64,000 bases of DNA from Intestinibaculum porci (GCF_003925875.1 NZ_AP019309.1:2604001-2668000); one strand, 5' to 3'. Numbered from the stretch's first letter, positions 44,061 through 53,131 are shown. Translations and numbers: made by a program. The notes: a model not told the origin generated them from the sequence alone.

Positions 44061-45161
44061 TTAGAGGCAGGATTCATAAAGTTCACGAATTTCCTGTTCA
44101 TCAACCTTAAAAAAGGCATTTGCTAAAAGACGCTGCTGATGAGCGACAGTACTTTTCGCAAAAGTCGCCGGATCACTGGCAATGGCGCCATAGCTGCGCA
44201 TTGGTTTATAAGGTAAGATTTCATTGAGTAAATCTTCTAAGGTCGCTAATGGATCAAGCGCATTTAACATTTCCCCTAGCATATCAGAAAACTCCTGAAA
44301 CGCTTCTGGCTGTTTGAGGCGATAAAAATGTAAGACTTTCATTAAGAACTGATAATTGGATTCGCCATGTGGGACATGATACTTTCCGCCAAAGGCATAA
44401 CTCATCGCATGAATCAGCCCGCATCCCGCATTCCCAAAAGCGATGCCGGCACTCGTCGAAGCCTGTAATAAGACCTGGCCTAACTGTTTGTAAGCCTCAT
44501 GGTCTTCTCTCACTAACAGATAAGCATTGAGAATCGCACTCATCGCATCAACTGAAAACGTTTGGGTAAAAGGCGTAGCTTTTGGTGAGAGATAACTTTC
44601 GATGGCATGAATAAGCGCATCAATCGAGCTTGTCGCAAAGACTTCGTAGGGCAGCGTCTCAAGGAAACTTGGCACAATCACGGCCGCATCTGGATATAAC
44701 GCTTCGCCAACTAAACCCTGCTTGGTCCCTAAAACGGTGCGGTTAACAACCGCAATATTGGTCACTTCCGAGCCTGTCCCGCAAGTTGCGGGCACGGCAA
44801 TCAGCTGGTGATGTTTAACGAGGGGCTGATCATAAAGTTTATTGACATCCGTTTCTTGGCCGGCGACAGCCACGATCTTCGCAATATCTAACACACTGCC
44901 TCCGCCAATGGCAATCAGACGATCATAATCATACGTCGATACATGTTCAAGCAAAGCATTGATCATCACATCACTTGGTTCCCCGCTGCCAAAATCTTCT
45001 AAATTGATAACCGTCGCTTCACATAGCGTTTTTTCTAACTGCGGGGCCATAATATAATCATTAGATAAAATCAGATCCCGATCGGTCACCTTGAATTCAT
45101 CGACAAAAGCCCCAAAGTCTGGGCATGAATAAAGGACTGGTTTAAGTTTTAATAATTGCAT
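44061..45161 (-). CDS. Iron-containing alcohol dehydrogenase, 4-hydroxybutyrate dehydrogenase-like
   Basis: 366 aa from the ATG at 45161 (AGGAGATG upstream). It begins MQLLKLKPVLYSC, like clostridial 4-hydroxybutyrate dehydrogenase, and has AIGGGSVLDIAKIVA for NAD(P), PATCGTGSEVTNIAV, and metal ligands in SIDALIHAIES and the C-terminal HAMSYAFGGKYHVPHGE. It interconverts succinate semialdehyde and 4-hydroxybutyrate if the assignment holds; other short alcohols are possible. Single gene. Confidence 0.85.
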   Translation of the reverse strand: MQLLKLKPVLYSCPDFGAFVDEFKVTDRDLILSNDYIMAPQLEKTLCEATVINLEDFGSGEPSDVMINALLEHVSTYDYDRLIAIGGGSVLDIAKIVAVAGQETDVNKLYDQPLVKHHQLIAVPATCGTGSEVTNIAVVNRTVLGTKQGLVGEALYPDAAVIVPSFLETLPYEVFATSSIDALIHAIESYLSPKATPFTQTFSVDAMSAILNAYLLVREDHEAYKQLGQVLLQASTSAGIAFGNAGCGLIHAMSYAFGGKYHVPHGESNYQFLMKVLHFYRLKQPEAFQEFSDMLGEMLNALDPLATLEDLLNEILPYKPMRSYGAIASDPATFAKSTVAHQQRLLANAFFKVDEQEIRELYESCL

Positions 45162-45220
45162 GATATCATCTCCTGATTTCATTTTAGTGGATTGAGAAAT
45201 GGCTTTCAAGAGCAGGATTA

Positions 45221-45262
45221 TACCTAAAAGCGCAAAAGCCGGATGACTCCGACCTTTGCGCT
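45221..45262 (-). terminator. Long hairpin between nagB and the dehydrogenase gene
   Basis: AAAGCGCAAA/TTTGCGCTTT outer stem with an inner CGGA/TCCG helix, followed by TTTT on the minus strand. It probably terminates nagB transcription. Confidence 0.6.
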
Positions 45263-45403
45263 TTAAAGTGAATTTGAAGAAATGAATGAAGAATACTTAT
45301 CTTTTCATCGGTAAGCACAAGTCTATCTTAATGAAATGCCATGGGATAAAGATATTGCATTCATAGGCAATGATATGAATATTTTAAGAAGAAACAGGAA
45401 GCC

Positions 45404-46132
45404 TTATTTAAGCAGCTGCGCTGCTTCTTCATCGATGACAATGAGGACATCAGGATGCGTCTGTAAAACAGAGGCTGGACAGTCGGTGGTGACAGGCCCT
45501 TTCACTAAGGCGGCGACCGCTTTTGCCTTGCGCGCGCCGCAGGCAATTAAAATAATCTTTTTCGCATCAAGAATATCGCGAATACCCATCGTCACTGCAT
45601 AATGGGGCACGGCGTCTTCATCACCGTTAAAGAACAATCGGGCATTGTCCTTGATGGTACTTTCTTTTAATGCCACTTTATGTGTATGGGAATCAAATGA
45701 TGTGCCTGGTTCATTAAAACCAATATGGCCATTTGAACCAACACCTAATAACTGTAAATCACGCGGATGCTTTTTTAACATTGCGCTATAGTGAGCGCAG
45801 GCTTTTTCAGGATCCGTTTCACCATCTGGTAAATGAATATTTTCAGGCCTAATATCTAAACCATCAAATAACTGTTTGTGCATAAAATAATGATAGCTTT
45901 GCGGATGATCAGGGGTGAGACCACTATATTCATCTAAGTTATAACTGCAGACCTGCTTGTAGCTGGTCCCATTATTCATATGGTCTTCTTTTAATAATTC
46001 ATAAGTGCGTATTGGTGAAGATCCCGTCGCTAAACCTAACACGGCCCGAGGATGGACATTGACGAGATGGATGATTTCCTGAGCGACATACTGACTCACT
46101 TCTTCATAATTCTTTTTAATAATCACTTTCAT
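45404..46132 (-). CDS. nagB: Glucosamine-6-phosphate deaminase
   Basis: 242 aa. It converts glucosamine-6-phosphate to fructose-6-phosphate and ammonia. Signatures are LGLATGSSPIRTYELL, YNLDEYSGLTPDHPQSY, LLGVGSNGHIGFNEPGTSF and a catalytic histidine region near FDSHTHKVAL. The C-terminal allosteric segment of E. coli NagB is absent, as usual in Firmicutes. It is divergent from the RpiR regulator at 46302, which likely controls it through the palindrome at 46239-46267. Confidence 0.96.
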   Translation of the reverse strand: MKVIIKKNYEEVSQYVAQEIIHLVNVHPRAVLGLATGSSPIRTYELLKEDHMNNGTSYKQVCSYNLDEYSGLTPDHPQSYHYFMHKQLFDGLDIRPENIHLPDGETDPEKACAHYSAMLKKHPRDLQLLGVGSNGHIGFNEPGTSFDSHTHKVALKESTIKDNARLFFNGDEDAVPHYAVTMGIRDILDAKKIILIACGARKAKAVAALVKGPVTTDCPASVLQTHPDVLIVIDEEAAQLLK

Positions 46133-46238
46133 GATCTGTACCTCCTTGTTTCTTCTTCGCCTCTATTATAATCAAACAAAAATAGAAAATCAGCTTTTTG
46201 ACGTGTTTAGGGAGAGATTACAGCCCTTGTGACAAGTT

Positions 46239-46267
46239 TTTATAAAAAACATCTTGTTTTTTATAAA
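46239..46267. promoter_or_regulatory. 13-bp palindrome, likely RpiR operator
   Basis: TTTATAAAAAACA (46239-46251) and its exact complement TGTTTTTTATAAA (46255-46267) separated by 3 nt, in the divergent gap between nagB and an RpiR-family gene. A half-site and spacing like this fits a dimeric SIS/RpiR regulator. Confidence 0.75.
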
Positions 46268-46301
46268 GGATTGTTTTACGCTTTAAGAAAGGAGAATCAC
46301 T

Positions 46302-47048
46302 ATGTTATTTTTAAAAAAAGATGTTGCTTTAGATGACTTAGAACTGCATATTTATAAATTTGTCATCGCTAATATTACCAAAGTGCCCTATATGCGTATT
46401 CGTGAATTAGCCAGTGAAACCAATGTCTCAACAACTTCGATCCTGCGTTTCTGTAAGAAATTTGAATGTGACGGCTATTCCGAGTTCAAATTCAAACTCA
46501 AAAATTATCTGCAGGAAGCGCCAGAGAGCAGCTATGATACAGATATCAAAATGATCGCCTCCTTCTTTGACAAGTTTTCCACACCTAGCTATGTAGAAAA
46601 CTTAGACTTAGCGATCAATGAGATCCTTGCCGCCGATTTTCTGATCTTTATTGGCAAAGGTGCTTCCGGGATGATCGCCTCTTATGCAGCCCAGTTATTT
46701 TCTTCCCTGGTTTGCTTTTCGATTGCCGTCGATGATCCAGAAAATACCTTCCTGCATGAATTCAAACGGAAGTTAGCAAGTCATATCTGCCTCATTGTCT
46801 TATCTGTGAATGGTGAACATCAGGATATCGTTGATTTCATCAGTGATCAGAGCGTCGCTAATTCGAAGGTTATTGCGATTACCAATACTTCAACCTCAAC
46901 CTTAGCGAAACTCGCTGATGTGTCGATTGCTTATTATATTCCTACCAAATCACACAATCATATGAATATTACTTCACAGGTCCCGGCTTTATCGATTGTC
47001 GAGTACCTCGCCAAAAAAGCCTATAACCGCAAACAGGAAAGCGACTAA
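46302..47048 (+). CDS. RpiR/MurR-family regulator, likely of amino-sugar metabolism
   Basis: 248 aa. The HTH region has RIRELASETNVSTTSILRFCKKF; the SIS domain has FLIFIGKGASGMIASYAAQLF, LIVLSVNGEHQDIVDFI and VIAITNTSTSTLAKLADVSI, a more standard SIS fold than in the hydratase-linked copies. Position opposite nagB suggests control by amino-sugar phosphates. AAAGGAG precedes the ATG. The end overlaps the convergent membrane-protein gene by 4 nt. Confidence 0.9.
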   Translation: MLFLKKDVALDDLELHIYKFVIANITKVPYMRIRELASETNVSTTSILRFCKKFECDGYSEFKFKLKNYLQEAPESSYDTDIKMIASFFDKFSTPSYVENLDLAINEILAADFLIFIGKGASGMIASYAAQLFSSLVCFSIAVDDPENTFLHEFKRKLASHICLIVLSVNGEHQDIVDFISDQSVANSKVIAITNTSTSTLAKLADVSIAYYIPTKSHNHMNITSQVPALSIVEYLAKKAYNRKQESD

Positions 47049-47857
47049 TCGCTTTCCTGTTTCTTTTCTTCTTTCTTTTTCTTTCTTAACATCTTGCCTA
47101 AGTTTTCCATCTTATGTGCGGTATATTCCACTTCATCTTTCGTATAACGCATCCGATGCAAGATATTAATTTCCTTACCGCCGAGACTGCCGGCTGCCTG
47201 TGACACTTTCATTTTTACATATTCGGCATAGTTATCAAGCTGAATCTGCAGTTCATCCTTACTTTCACTCGCCCGATCATAAGCCCACTGCACGCGATCG
47301 CCAAACTGTTCTTCGACATCAGTAATCTTATCGACAATGCTTGATAAGGTCGCTAAAGTCATGCCGAAATCCGTCGCTACCACAGCCATGAGGGCTAGTG
47401 ATAAAAGCTCCATCCATAATGACGGCTCACTTGTCCCAAAACCTTTAAAAAGCGGTAAAATATAACGAACAATGACTACGCCCGCCAAGCCAAAGGCTAT
47501 TGATATTGGCAAGGCGATGCGGCCATGAATGTTGAGCGGTACATTAGAATAATCCCACCAGCGGGCATGATATTTCTTTTCTAAAATATAACTGGTTAGA
47601 TATTCAATAATTGCCGAGCCAATCATACAAACCAAAAAGATCTCAATAGGATTGGTATCACCGCTTGTTGGTAAGACGCCTGAATGAAAGATAAAAAAAG
47701 CACTCATGACGCCAATACCATAAATGGGACAATAGGGCCCAAAGAGAAAACCGCGATTTTCCCAAGTGCCGGTATTAAGCATGCAATAGGTACATTCATA
47801 AATCCAGCCCAGAAAACTAAAGAATACAAAACCAACAAAATATTGACTTATAATCAT
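47045..47857 (-). CDS. Membrane protein of the putative ABC-transporter type IV family
   Basis: About 270 aa. Several ATG codons lie close together; the one at 47857 is chosen because GGTGA is 5 nt upstream. The family signature FVFFSFLGWIYECTYCML, NRGFLFGPYCPIYGIG and WWDYSNVPLNIHGRIAL are typical of PF06541. About six membrane helices and a charged C-terminal cytoplasmic tail (KKKKEEKKQE) are visible. Biochemical function not established. Confidence 0.85.
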   Translation of the reverse strand: MIISQYFVGFVFFSFLGWIYECTYCMLNTGTWENRGFLFGPYCPIYGIGVMSAFFIFHSGVLPTSGDTNPIEIFLVCMIGSAIIEYLTSYILEKKYHARWWDYSNVPLNIHGRIALPISIAFGLAGVVIVRYILPLFKGFGTSEPSLWMELLSLALMAVVATDFGMTLATLSSIVDKITDVEEQFGDRVQWAYDRASESKDELQIQLDNYAEYVKMKVSQAAGSLGGKEINILHRMRYTKDEVEYTAHKMENLGKMLRKKKKEEKKQESD

Positions 47858-47970
47858 TGTCATCACCATCTTCATTGTATCATAGTTTACCCTTCCAACA
47901 AGGCCTAAACAGGTACTTTTATAATGAAAGAGCTTACTGAAAATAATTAAGAAAAAATTAAGAATTAACA

Positions 47971-47999
47971 TTGAAAAGGGCTCTAAACTGTTCTATAAT
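47971..47999 (+). promoter_or_regulatory. Sigma-A-type promoter
   Basis: TTGAAA (47971-47976) and TATAAT (47994-47999) with a 17-bp spacer, 44 bp before the ATG of the small membrane gene at 48043. Confidence 0.85.
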
Positions 48000-48042
48000 C
48001 TCCCGTAGTAAGAGTCTAAAGAGATGTGTTGAGGGAAAGTAA

Positions 48043-48342
48043 ATGAAGAATTTAATGCGAATCATCAAGTTTATATCATGCCTATTAGTGGTTTACAGTG
48101 CTTTATATTTAGGAACGATTATCCTGTCTCATACCCAGTATAATTTCTATCCAAGCTATGAAAATATTTTGCGCTTATCCACCCATGAGAAAGGTATCCT
48201 GCTTGGTTTATCATTAGCCTTAATTGGTTCTTCACTGATGCAGTTTGTCTCATTATGTGCGATCAAAAAGAAAGTCAACGATCTGATTTTTCTTCTTCCC
48301 GCCATCGTTGCTGGCGTCCTCTTTACATTCTCTACCTTATAA
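48043..48342 (+). CDS. Small membrane protein of unknown function
   Basis: 99 aa with three hydrophobic segments (ISCLLVVYSALYLGTIIL; GILLGLSLALIGSSLMQFV; LIFLLPAIVAGVLFTFSTL). No family recognised. A near-consensus promoter and GAGGGAAAG site precede it. The next gene, also a membrane protein, follows after 67 nt containing a short terminator-like T-run. Confidence 0.7.
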   Translation: MKNLMRIIKFISCLLVVYSALYLGTIILSHTQYNFYPSYENILRLSTHEKGILLGLSLALIGSSLMQFVSLCAIKKKVNDLIFLLPAIVAGVLFTFSTL

Positions 48343-48409
48343 TGAGCGAAACGCTCTTTTTTTATATCGTCTTATGTTATAATTTGCGCAGAAAGGAGAT
48401 TTTATCTCA

Positions 48410-49072
48410 ATGAATAAAAATAAATTCGAAGCCTTTTTTGATGGGGCTTATTTGTTATTTGATCTTGTCGCTGCGATCATCTTTTTTATGCACGGTCATC
48501 AAAGTATCATCTTTACGATGTATGGATGCCTCGCTTTATTACTGGGCGGCGGAGATGCTTTTCATCTCATCCCGCGGATGAAACGTGCGCTATCAGGTGA
48601 GGATGAAAAAACCGAACATGCACTAGGCTTAGGCCTGCAGGTTTCTTCGATGACGATGACCTTATTTTATGTCTTACTCTATTATATCTGGAAACAGCTC
48701 TTCGGTATTTCTGTTCCCTTCATTTACCCTTTCATCATTTGGCTGACCGCGATCATCCGCATCGTCTTATGCCTGATGCCGCAAAATAACTGGTATCACT
48801 ATGAAGGCAATCCGCGTTGGGGCATCTATCGTAATATTCCTTTTATCTTTACCGGGATTACGATGTACATTCTCTTCCTCTTTTCCGGTAATGCGTATGG
48901 CTATCATATGCAGTTTATGTCCATCGCCATTGCCATTTCCTTCATTTGTTACTTACCAGTGGTGCTGTATGCAAAAAAGCATCCAGCCGTCGGCATGTTA
49001 ATGATGCCAAAAACACTCGCCTATGTGGCGATGTTAAGCCTCGGCTTATCACTGATCACCAAAATCCACTAA
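48410..49072 (+). CDS. Multi-spanning membrane protein of unknown function
   Basis: 220 aa with about seven hydrophobic helices, no recognised domain. Polar loop GDAFHLIPRMKRALSGEDEKTEHALG lies between helices 2 and 3. AGAAAGGAG precedes the ATG. A TGGATTTT hairpin with CCACCTTA overlaps the stop codon and likely terminates transcription. A transporter or lipid-modifying role cannot be assigned. Confidence 0.7.
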   Translation: MNKNKFEAFFDGAYLLFDLVAAIIFFMHGHQSIIFTMYGCLALLLGGGDAFHLIPRMKRALSGEDEKTEHALGLGLQVSSMTMTLFYVLLYYIWKQLFGISVPFIYPFIIWLTAIIRIVLCLMPQNNWYHYEGNPRWGIYRNIPFIFTGITMYILFLFSGNAYGYHMQFMSIAIAISFICYLPVVLYAKKHPAVGMLMMPKTLAYVAMLSLGLSLITKIH

Positions 49073-49120
49073 GGTGGATTTTTTATTTTTAAAGGGGAGC
49101 GCTCGCTCCCCTTTGGAATG

Positions 49121-49675
49121 TTATACATCAATGATGTTATCCTGTAACTCTTTCATGTACTTCTTCACATAAATTGTATCAACCAATGACGTGATCGCTT
49201 CGACAATCATCATAATCGCTAAATAAATGGTAATGACCTGAGAAGAGATCATCGGATTGAAGACGCAGATCAGACCTAAGATAAACGTTAAGATCGAAAT
49301 GATCGTTAAATAAGACGTGCCGCCAATATGCGTAATCGCCCGGCCAATCTGTAAACGTAAGATACTATCGGCAATAATGATCGCCCCAATACTTAATGGG
49401 AGAAGAATATTACCGACATTTGGATAAGCCAGTAAAGCGATCCCCATAACAATGAGTAAAACCCCTTGCATAAGCGTTCCGCTGCGTAAGAATAATTCCT
49501 TCTGGAGCACATCTAAGCCAATCAGAACAGCCCCCATAATAATGGTGCCGATGCCTAAAATCATCGTAATCAGAGAAACGATCTGTAATGGTCTGGCAAT
49601 CATGATGATGCCCAGAACAATAAAGAAAATAGATGCAATAATTTTGCCAGTTAAATATTTCTGAATATTTTTCAT
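49121..49675 (-). CDS. DUF308/HdeD-like membrane protein
   Basis: 184 aa from the ATG at 49675 (AGGAAG upstream). Six membrane helices arranged as three short repeats, for example FIVLGIIMIARPLQIVSLI, GVLLIVMGIALLAYPN and LTFILGLICVFNPMISS. This is the DUF308 pattern of HdeD-type proteins. Function in Firmicutes unknown. Its upstream region now abuts the ISL3 element at 49755. Confidence 0.85.
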   Translation of the reverse strand: MKNIQKYLTGKIIASIFFIVLGIIMIARPLQIVSLITMILGIGTIIMGAVLIGLDVLQKELFLRSGTLMQGVLLIVMGIALLAYPNVGNILLPLSIGAIIIADSILRLQIGRAITHIGGTSYLTIISILTFILGLICVFNPMISSQVITIYLAIMMIVEAITSLVDTIYVKKYMKELQDNIIDV

Positions 49676-49746
49676 AATACTCACTTCCTACTTATATCTT
49701 ACTCCAAATCTTTTTATTTTAAACAGTCATTTTTATAAAACTGTAT

Positions 49747-49754
49747 AAAAAAAG
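49747..49754. repeat. 8-bp target-site duplication, left copy
   Basis: AAAAAAAG, identical to 53222-53229 on the other side of the ISL3 element. Confidence 0.85.
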
Positions 49755-49994
49755 GAGTCTCTATATTAATTTGGGGTTTTGGCTAGCTTTAAAAGTTTTT
49801 GGGGTTATGTTCTCAAAGACTTTTTTCTTTTACAGCTGCGGTTTATGTTTTTGGGGTGCCTGAAATTTGATATATTTGAGATATAGAACAGCATAATCAA
49901 ATTGCTCAGTTTATCAAATTCCTAAGAAAGGCAAAAAAAAGATGAAAGCCCATTAAGTTGACCACTTAGCTTTCATCTGTCCAATAAGAACAAT

Positions 49995-50435
49995 ATGAGT
50001 ATAATACAAAGACCTAAAAAAAGCAAACCTTTTCCTCCATCTGAATACATGAAAATAATCGCCAGACTTAATGTCCTAAAGCTTTTAGGAAAGCTATATA
50101 ACGACACCTTCACTGTGTTTGGATTCTACACAAGATATGTGAACATTGACGGAGAACCCGTTGAATACAGAATTATGCGCATCCGCTCTGGAAGAACCGG
50201 CAAGACACACGCTGTGCTCTTTGATTTTATGGTGCCGTATCATCAGATCTCTTCCGAAGATCTGAATGCAGTGATCAGTGGCGATACCGATGATCTTCCT
50301 TACAGCGAAGCATATATCCGATGGCTGACCAATGTCATCAGGCTTCACCGCATCACTGATTACGTTAGCGCATGTATGGCCTTCTGCAGAGGACACTTCA
50401 TTGATAAGTGCGAAACTCTGGTGGTTGCCGTCTGA
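49995..50435 (+). CDS. Element-associated ORF of unknown function
   Basis: 146 aa immediately after the left-end hairpin of the ISL3 element. RIMRIRSGRTGKTHAVLFDFMVPYHQIS (split near residues 60-87) resembles a domain often found with transposases (DUF6431-like), but the zinc-ribbon cysteines usual there are not visible. No strong SD. It precedes the transposase by 148 nt and is on the same strand. It probably assists transposition or is a remnant of a regulatory protein. Confidence 0.65.
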   Translation: MSIIQRPKKSKPFPPSEYMKIIARLNVLKLLGKLYNDTFTVFGFYTRYVNIDGEPVEYRIMRIRSGRTGKTHAVLFDFMVPYHQISSEDLNAVISGDTDDLPYSEAYIRWLTNVIRLHRITDYVSACMAFCRGHFIDKCETLVVAV

Positions 50436-50583
50436 CAAATTTATCTGTTTTTTCTCTTAATTTCTTATTAGAATCATTATAATTCTATGCGTATATTTCA
50501 AAAATAAAACTCTCACACGACATGTTTTGAGTTAGTAAGTATTTCCTTCTATTATGATATTGTAAGCTTACAGGAGGTCATAA

Positions 50584-52137
50584 ATGAAGAAAAGCAACGA
50601 TAACGAAATAGTGTTTGCCGACATAATCCCTGGTGAAAACGGCTTAATAGATGGGGATTTCATTCTCCAGCTTTTCAACCTGCATAAAGAAGACGTTGAG
50701 GATCTTTCATGCATTCATCAGGCAGACGGCATTTACGTTTTTATTACGCTAGCCGCAAGAAAGCACGAATGTCCGTACTGCACCACGCCCACCAAAAAAA
50801 TCAAAGGCTATCACACCAAGAAGATCACCCATTCGATCTTTCACAACATCAACTGCTATATTGAATACCATGTTAGACGCTATGAATGCACTGCATGCGG
50901 CAAAACATTTAATGAAGACAACCCCTTCTCAGAAGGCCATTCCACAATCAGTGTGCTGACCGTGTATAATGTCCTGACTGCATTGAGAAATCCTAAACTG
51001 AGCTATGAGGATGTCGCCAAAACGTTTAATATTTCTGCCTCTTCGGTAATGATCATATTTGACAGACACGTTCAGATTCCCAGAAAGCCGCTTCCCAAGT
51101 ATATTCTAATCGACGAAGTTCATGCCGTTGACAGCCGCGATTCAAAGTATGCGTGCGTTATCATGGACTTTGTAACGCAGGACATCATCGACATTCTGCC
51201 AACAAGAAGAAAGGAGGATCTTGTCAGATACTTCACTCTTATTCCCCGGGAGGAGCGTGAAAAAGTTGAAATCATCTGCTCTGACTGCTGGAAAACCTAT
51301 CGTGAAATCACCAGGATATGCTTTCCTAACGCTATCCATGCCTGCGATGAATTTCACATCATTCAGATTTTTACAGAAATTTACAAAGGATTGCGAGTTG
51401 ATACAATGAAGGCCGCTAAAAATAAGCGTGACAAGCTCGAAAAGTATCTCACTACTCCTAACGGCCGCAAGTATCTCAACCCCGAATGGAATAAATATGA
51501 CATCCAGCATTATCTTCTCAGCAAGTGGAACTGGCTTCTGATGAAGTCTGATGAATATAAAAGCAAAGATAACAAGAAAAAAAAGAAGAAAAAAGGCAAG
51601 CACGCTGACGATGAGGAGCTGCCTATCCTGGATCCTAACAGAGCAAAGAAGATGAACAAAAAGCTGGGCAGATATCTCAATTTCTATGATATCCATAACC
51701 TTCTGATTGAAACCAATCCTGATCTGGCTGAAGCGGAAAACTTCTACGACAAGCTTAGAGCGTTTTACCACACAATCAGCTACAATGAAGCCAGAGAAGC
51801 GCTCAATTCCCTGATTGGAGACCTGAGAATGTCTAACGTTCCTGAAATATGCGGATATGCCAGCACCCTCAGCGAATGGAAAAAATCAATCGTCAATTCG
51901 TTCATCATTATTGACGATACGGGCACTCATATTTCGACCGGGAAAATTGAATCACGGAATAAAATCATCAAAGACGTAAAGAGGGCTTCAAACGGTGTGA
52001 GAAACTTCCAGAGATTCAGAAACCGCTGCCTCTTTGCGATAAACACAGATACGCCAATCTACATGCCTTATACGCCTAAAAGAAGAATTGATGACGATAA
52101 TGATCGCAGCAATAAATCTAAAAAAACAAGCAAATAA
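50584..52137 (+). CDS. ISL3-family transposase
   Basis: 517 aa. An N-terminal zinc finger (CPYCTTPTKKIKGYHTK; YECTACGKTFNED) is followed by an HTH region (SYEDVAKTFNISASSVMIIFDRHV, split) and a DDE domain. Likely acidic residues are the Asp in ILIDEVHAVDSRDSKYACVIMD and in IICSDCWKTYREI, with Glu in TGKIESRNKIIKDVKR. A lysine-rich insert (KKKKKKGKHADDEE) interrupts the C-terminal half. AGGAGG precedes the ATG. Confidence 0.95.
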   Translation: MKKSNDNEIVFADIIPGENGLIDGDFILQLFNLHKEDVEDLSCIHQADGIYVFITLAARKHECPYCTTPTKKIKGYHTKKITHSIFHNINCYIEYHVRRYECTACGKTFNEDNPFSEGHSTISVLTVYNVLTALRNPKLSYEDVAKTFNISASSVMIIFDRHVQIPRKPLPKYILIDEVHAVDSRDSKYACVIMDFVTQDIIDILPTRRKEDLVRYFTLIPREEREKVEIICSDCWKTYREITRICFPNAIHACDEFHIIQIFTEIYKGLRVDTMKAAKNKRDKLEKYLTTPNGRKYLNPEWNKYDIQHYLLSKWNWLLMKSDEYKSKDNKKKKKKKGKHADDEELPILDPNRAKKMNKKLGRYLNFYDIHNLLIETNPDLAEAENFYDKLRAFYHTISYNEAREALNSLIGDLRMSNVPEICGYASTLSEWKKSIVNSFIIIDDTGTHISTGKIESRNKIIKDVKRASNGVRNFQRFRNRCLFAINTDTPIYMPYTPKRRIDDDNDRSNKSKKTSK

Positions 52138-52324
52138 TGATGCTTCATCATGAACCCTGCAGCCGCACTACCGGCACGTATATACTCCGCGGCATTAGCG
52201 ATCATGTCAACGCATCGTCTCTGCAATGAGAATCATTTTTAAAGCCGTGCCGGCACTTATATCATCAACATTAAACATTGACAACTGAATAACGCATATA
52301 CATCAGAGATGCATCATTAATTAC

Positions 52325-52411
52325 TAAGCCACTGGATAATGCCTGGGTATGGCTTATAAGCTTTCATTACTCCTCATTTGGCAGTCCAGTGGCTGCAAAT
52401 GAGGATTTTTT
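52325..52411 (+). promoter_or_regulatory. Structured leader with conditional terminator before the passenger gene
   Basis: Hairpin 1 pairs TAAGCCA (52325-52331) with TGGCTTA (52350-52356). Hairpin 2 is an intrinsic terminator: CCTCATTT-GCAG with CTGC-AAATGAGG (52372-52404), then A and six T (52406-52411). Its 8-nt loop TCCAGTGG (52385-52392) is perfectly complementary to CCACTGGA at 52329-52336 in hairpin 1. The SD and ATG follow within 37 nt, leaving no room for a promoter, so expression must read through this terminator. Confidence 0.72.
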
Positions 52412-52447
52412 ACAAGTCAATTCATATACAGGAAAGGAGAATTAACT

Positions 52448-52945
52448 ATGGCAATGAAAGACTATGAAATCAGCTCAGATCCTCTTACAGAGAAGGATGA
52501 TGACTATGATCCGGAAATGTACGAAGACGGCAGCGTAGAAGCGATGGGAGCATACTATACCTATATCGCTAATTCACTGTCCAGAATCAAAACAGCGCTA
52601 AGCGCAACCTCCAGCAGCAAGAAAATAAAGGAACTGATGTCATCGGATGAAAACATTAATATTTATCAGATGCTTATTGATGATCCCCGCCTCATGAAGG
52701 ATATAAGAGAGGCAATGAGCAGTGATATCATTAAGCCTTTTGACGAGGATAACCTGTTAGAATTATACATGAATAAAGTATCAGATTTAATCAGCCAGAT
52801 TGAATACGTATATCCTGAAAGATATATGACTCTTATGCACAAGATACTTCCATACAGCGTAGCATCATATTATGATCAGATGGTTTCCGAAGAAAACGAC
52901 AGGGATTTTGAATATGCCATCCAGGATGATGATGTACAGTTCTAA
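52448..52945 (+). CDS. Acidic passenger protein of the ISL3 element, unknown function
   Basis: 165 aa with an excellent SD (GGAAAGGAG). No recognised domain. The N-terminus is very acidic (TEKDDDYDPEMYEDGS), the middle is helical (YYTYIANSLSRIKTAL; LLELYMNKVSDLISQI) and the C-terminus ends in another acidic patch (ENDRDFEY; DDDVQF). No signal or membrane helix. It lies inside the element, behind the conditional-looking terminator, and has its own terminator at 52993-53021. A regulator of transposition or host factor is possible; nothing proves it. Confidence 0.75.
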   Translation: MAMKDYEISSDPLTEKDDDYDPEMYEDGSVEAMGAYYTYIANSLSRIKTALSATSSSKKIKELMSSDENINIYQMLIDDPRLMKDIREAMSSDIIKPFDEDNLLELYMNKVSDLISQIEYVYPERYMTLMHKILPYSVASYYDQMVSEENDRDFEYAIQDDDVQF

Positions 52946-52992
52946 AAATGTGCATAACTGTATCGCTTTGAATGCAGTGAAAACAGCATAAT

Positions 52993-53021
52993 AAGAAGGA
53001 GACTCGTTATTTCCTTCTTTT
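52993..53021 (+). terminator. Terminator of the passenger gene
   Basis: AAGAAGGA/TCCTTCTT stem with an 11-nt loop and short T-run, 48 nt after the stop codon. Confidence 0.7.
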
Positions 53022-53104
53022 AATATTTCAATTAGCAAGCATGACTGAGCTGTATTTTGGATTTAAACAAACATACTGAAAATATATAGACATAACAAAT
53101 AAAA

Positions 53105-53131
53105 GAAGATGTATATTGTTTATACATCTTC
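53105..53131. repeat. 11-bp perfect hairpin near the ISL3 right end
   Basis: GAAGATGTATA and TATACATCTTC around a 5-nt loop, about 90 bp inside the right end; the rest of 53022-53221 is AT-rich and holds an ATGGGGT/ACCCCAT pair near 53152-53204. Confidence 0.7.

Noticed and set aside
45336-45602. Plus-strand ORF over the nagB 3' end
   Set aside because: Mostly antisense to nagB; no SD; a shadow frame.
52321-52411. Cobalamin riboswitch suggested by the GCCACTG word
   Set aside because: The core GGTGxAAxTCC element and the AGxCAGG B12 box are absent; the structure is just two hairpins with loop complementarity.
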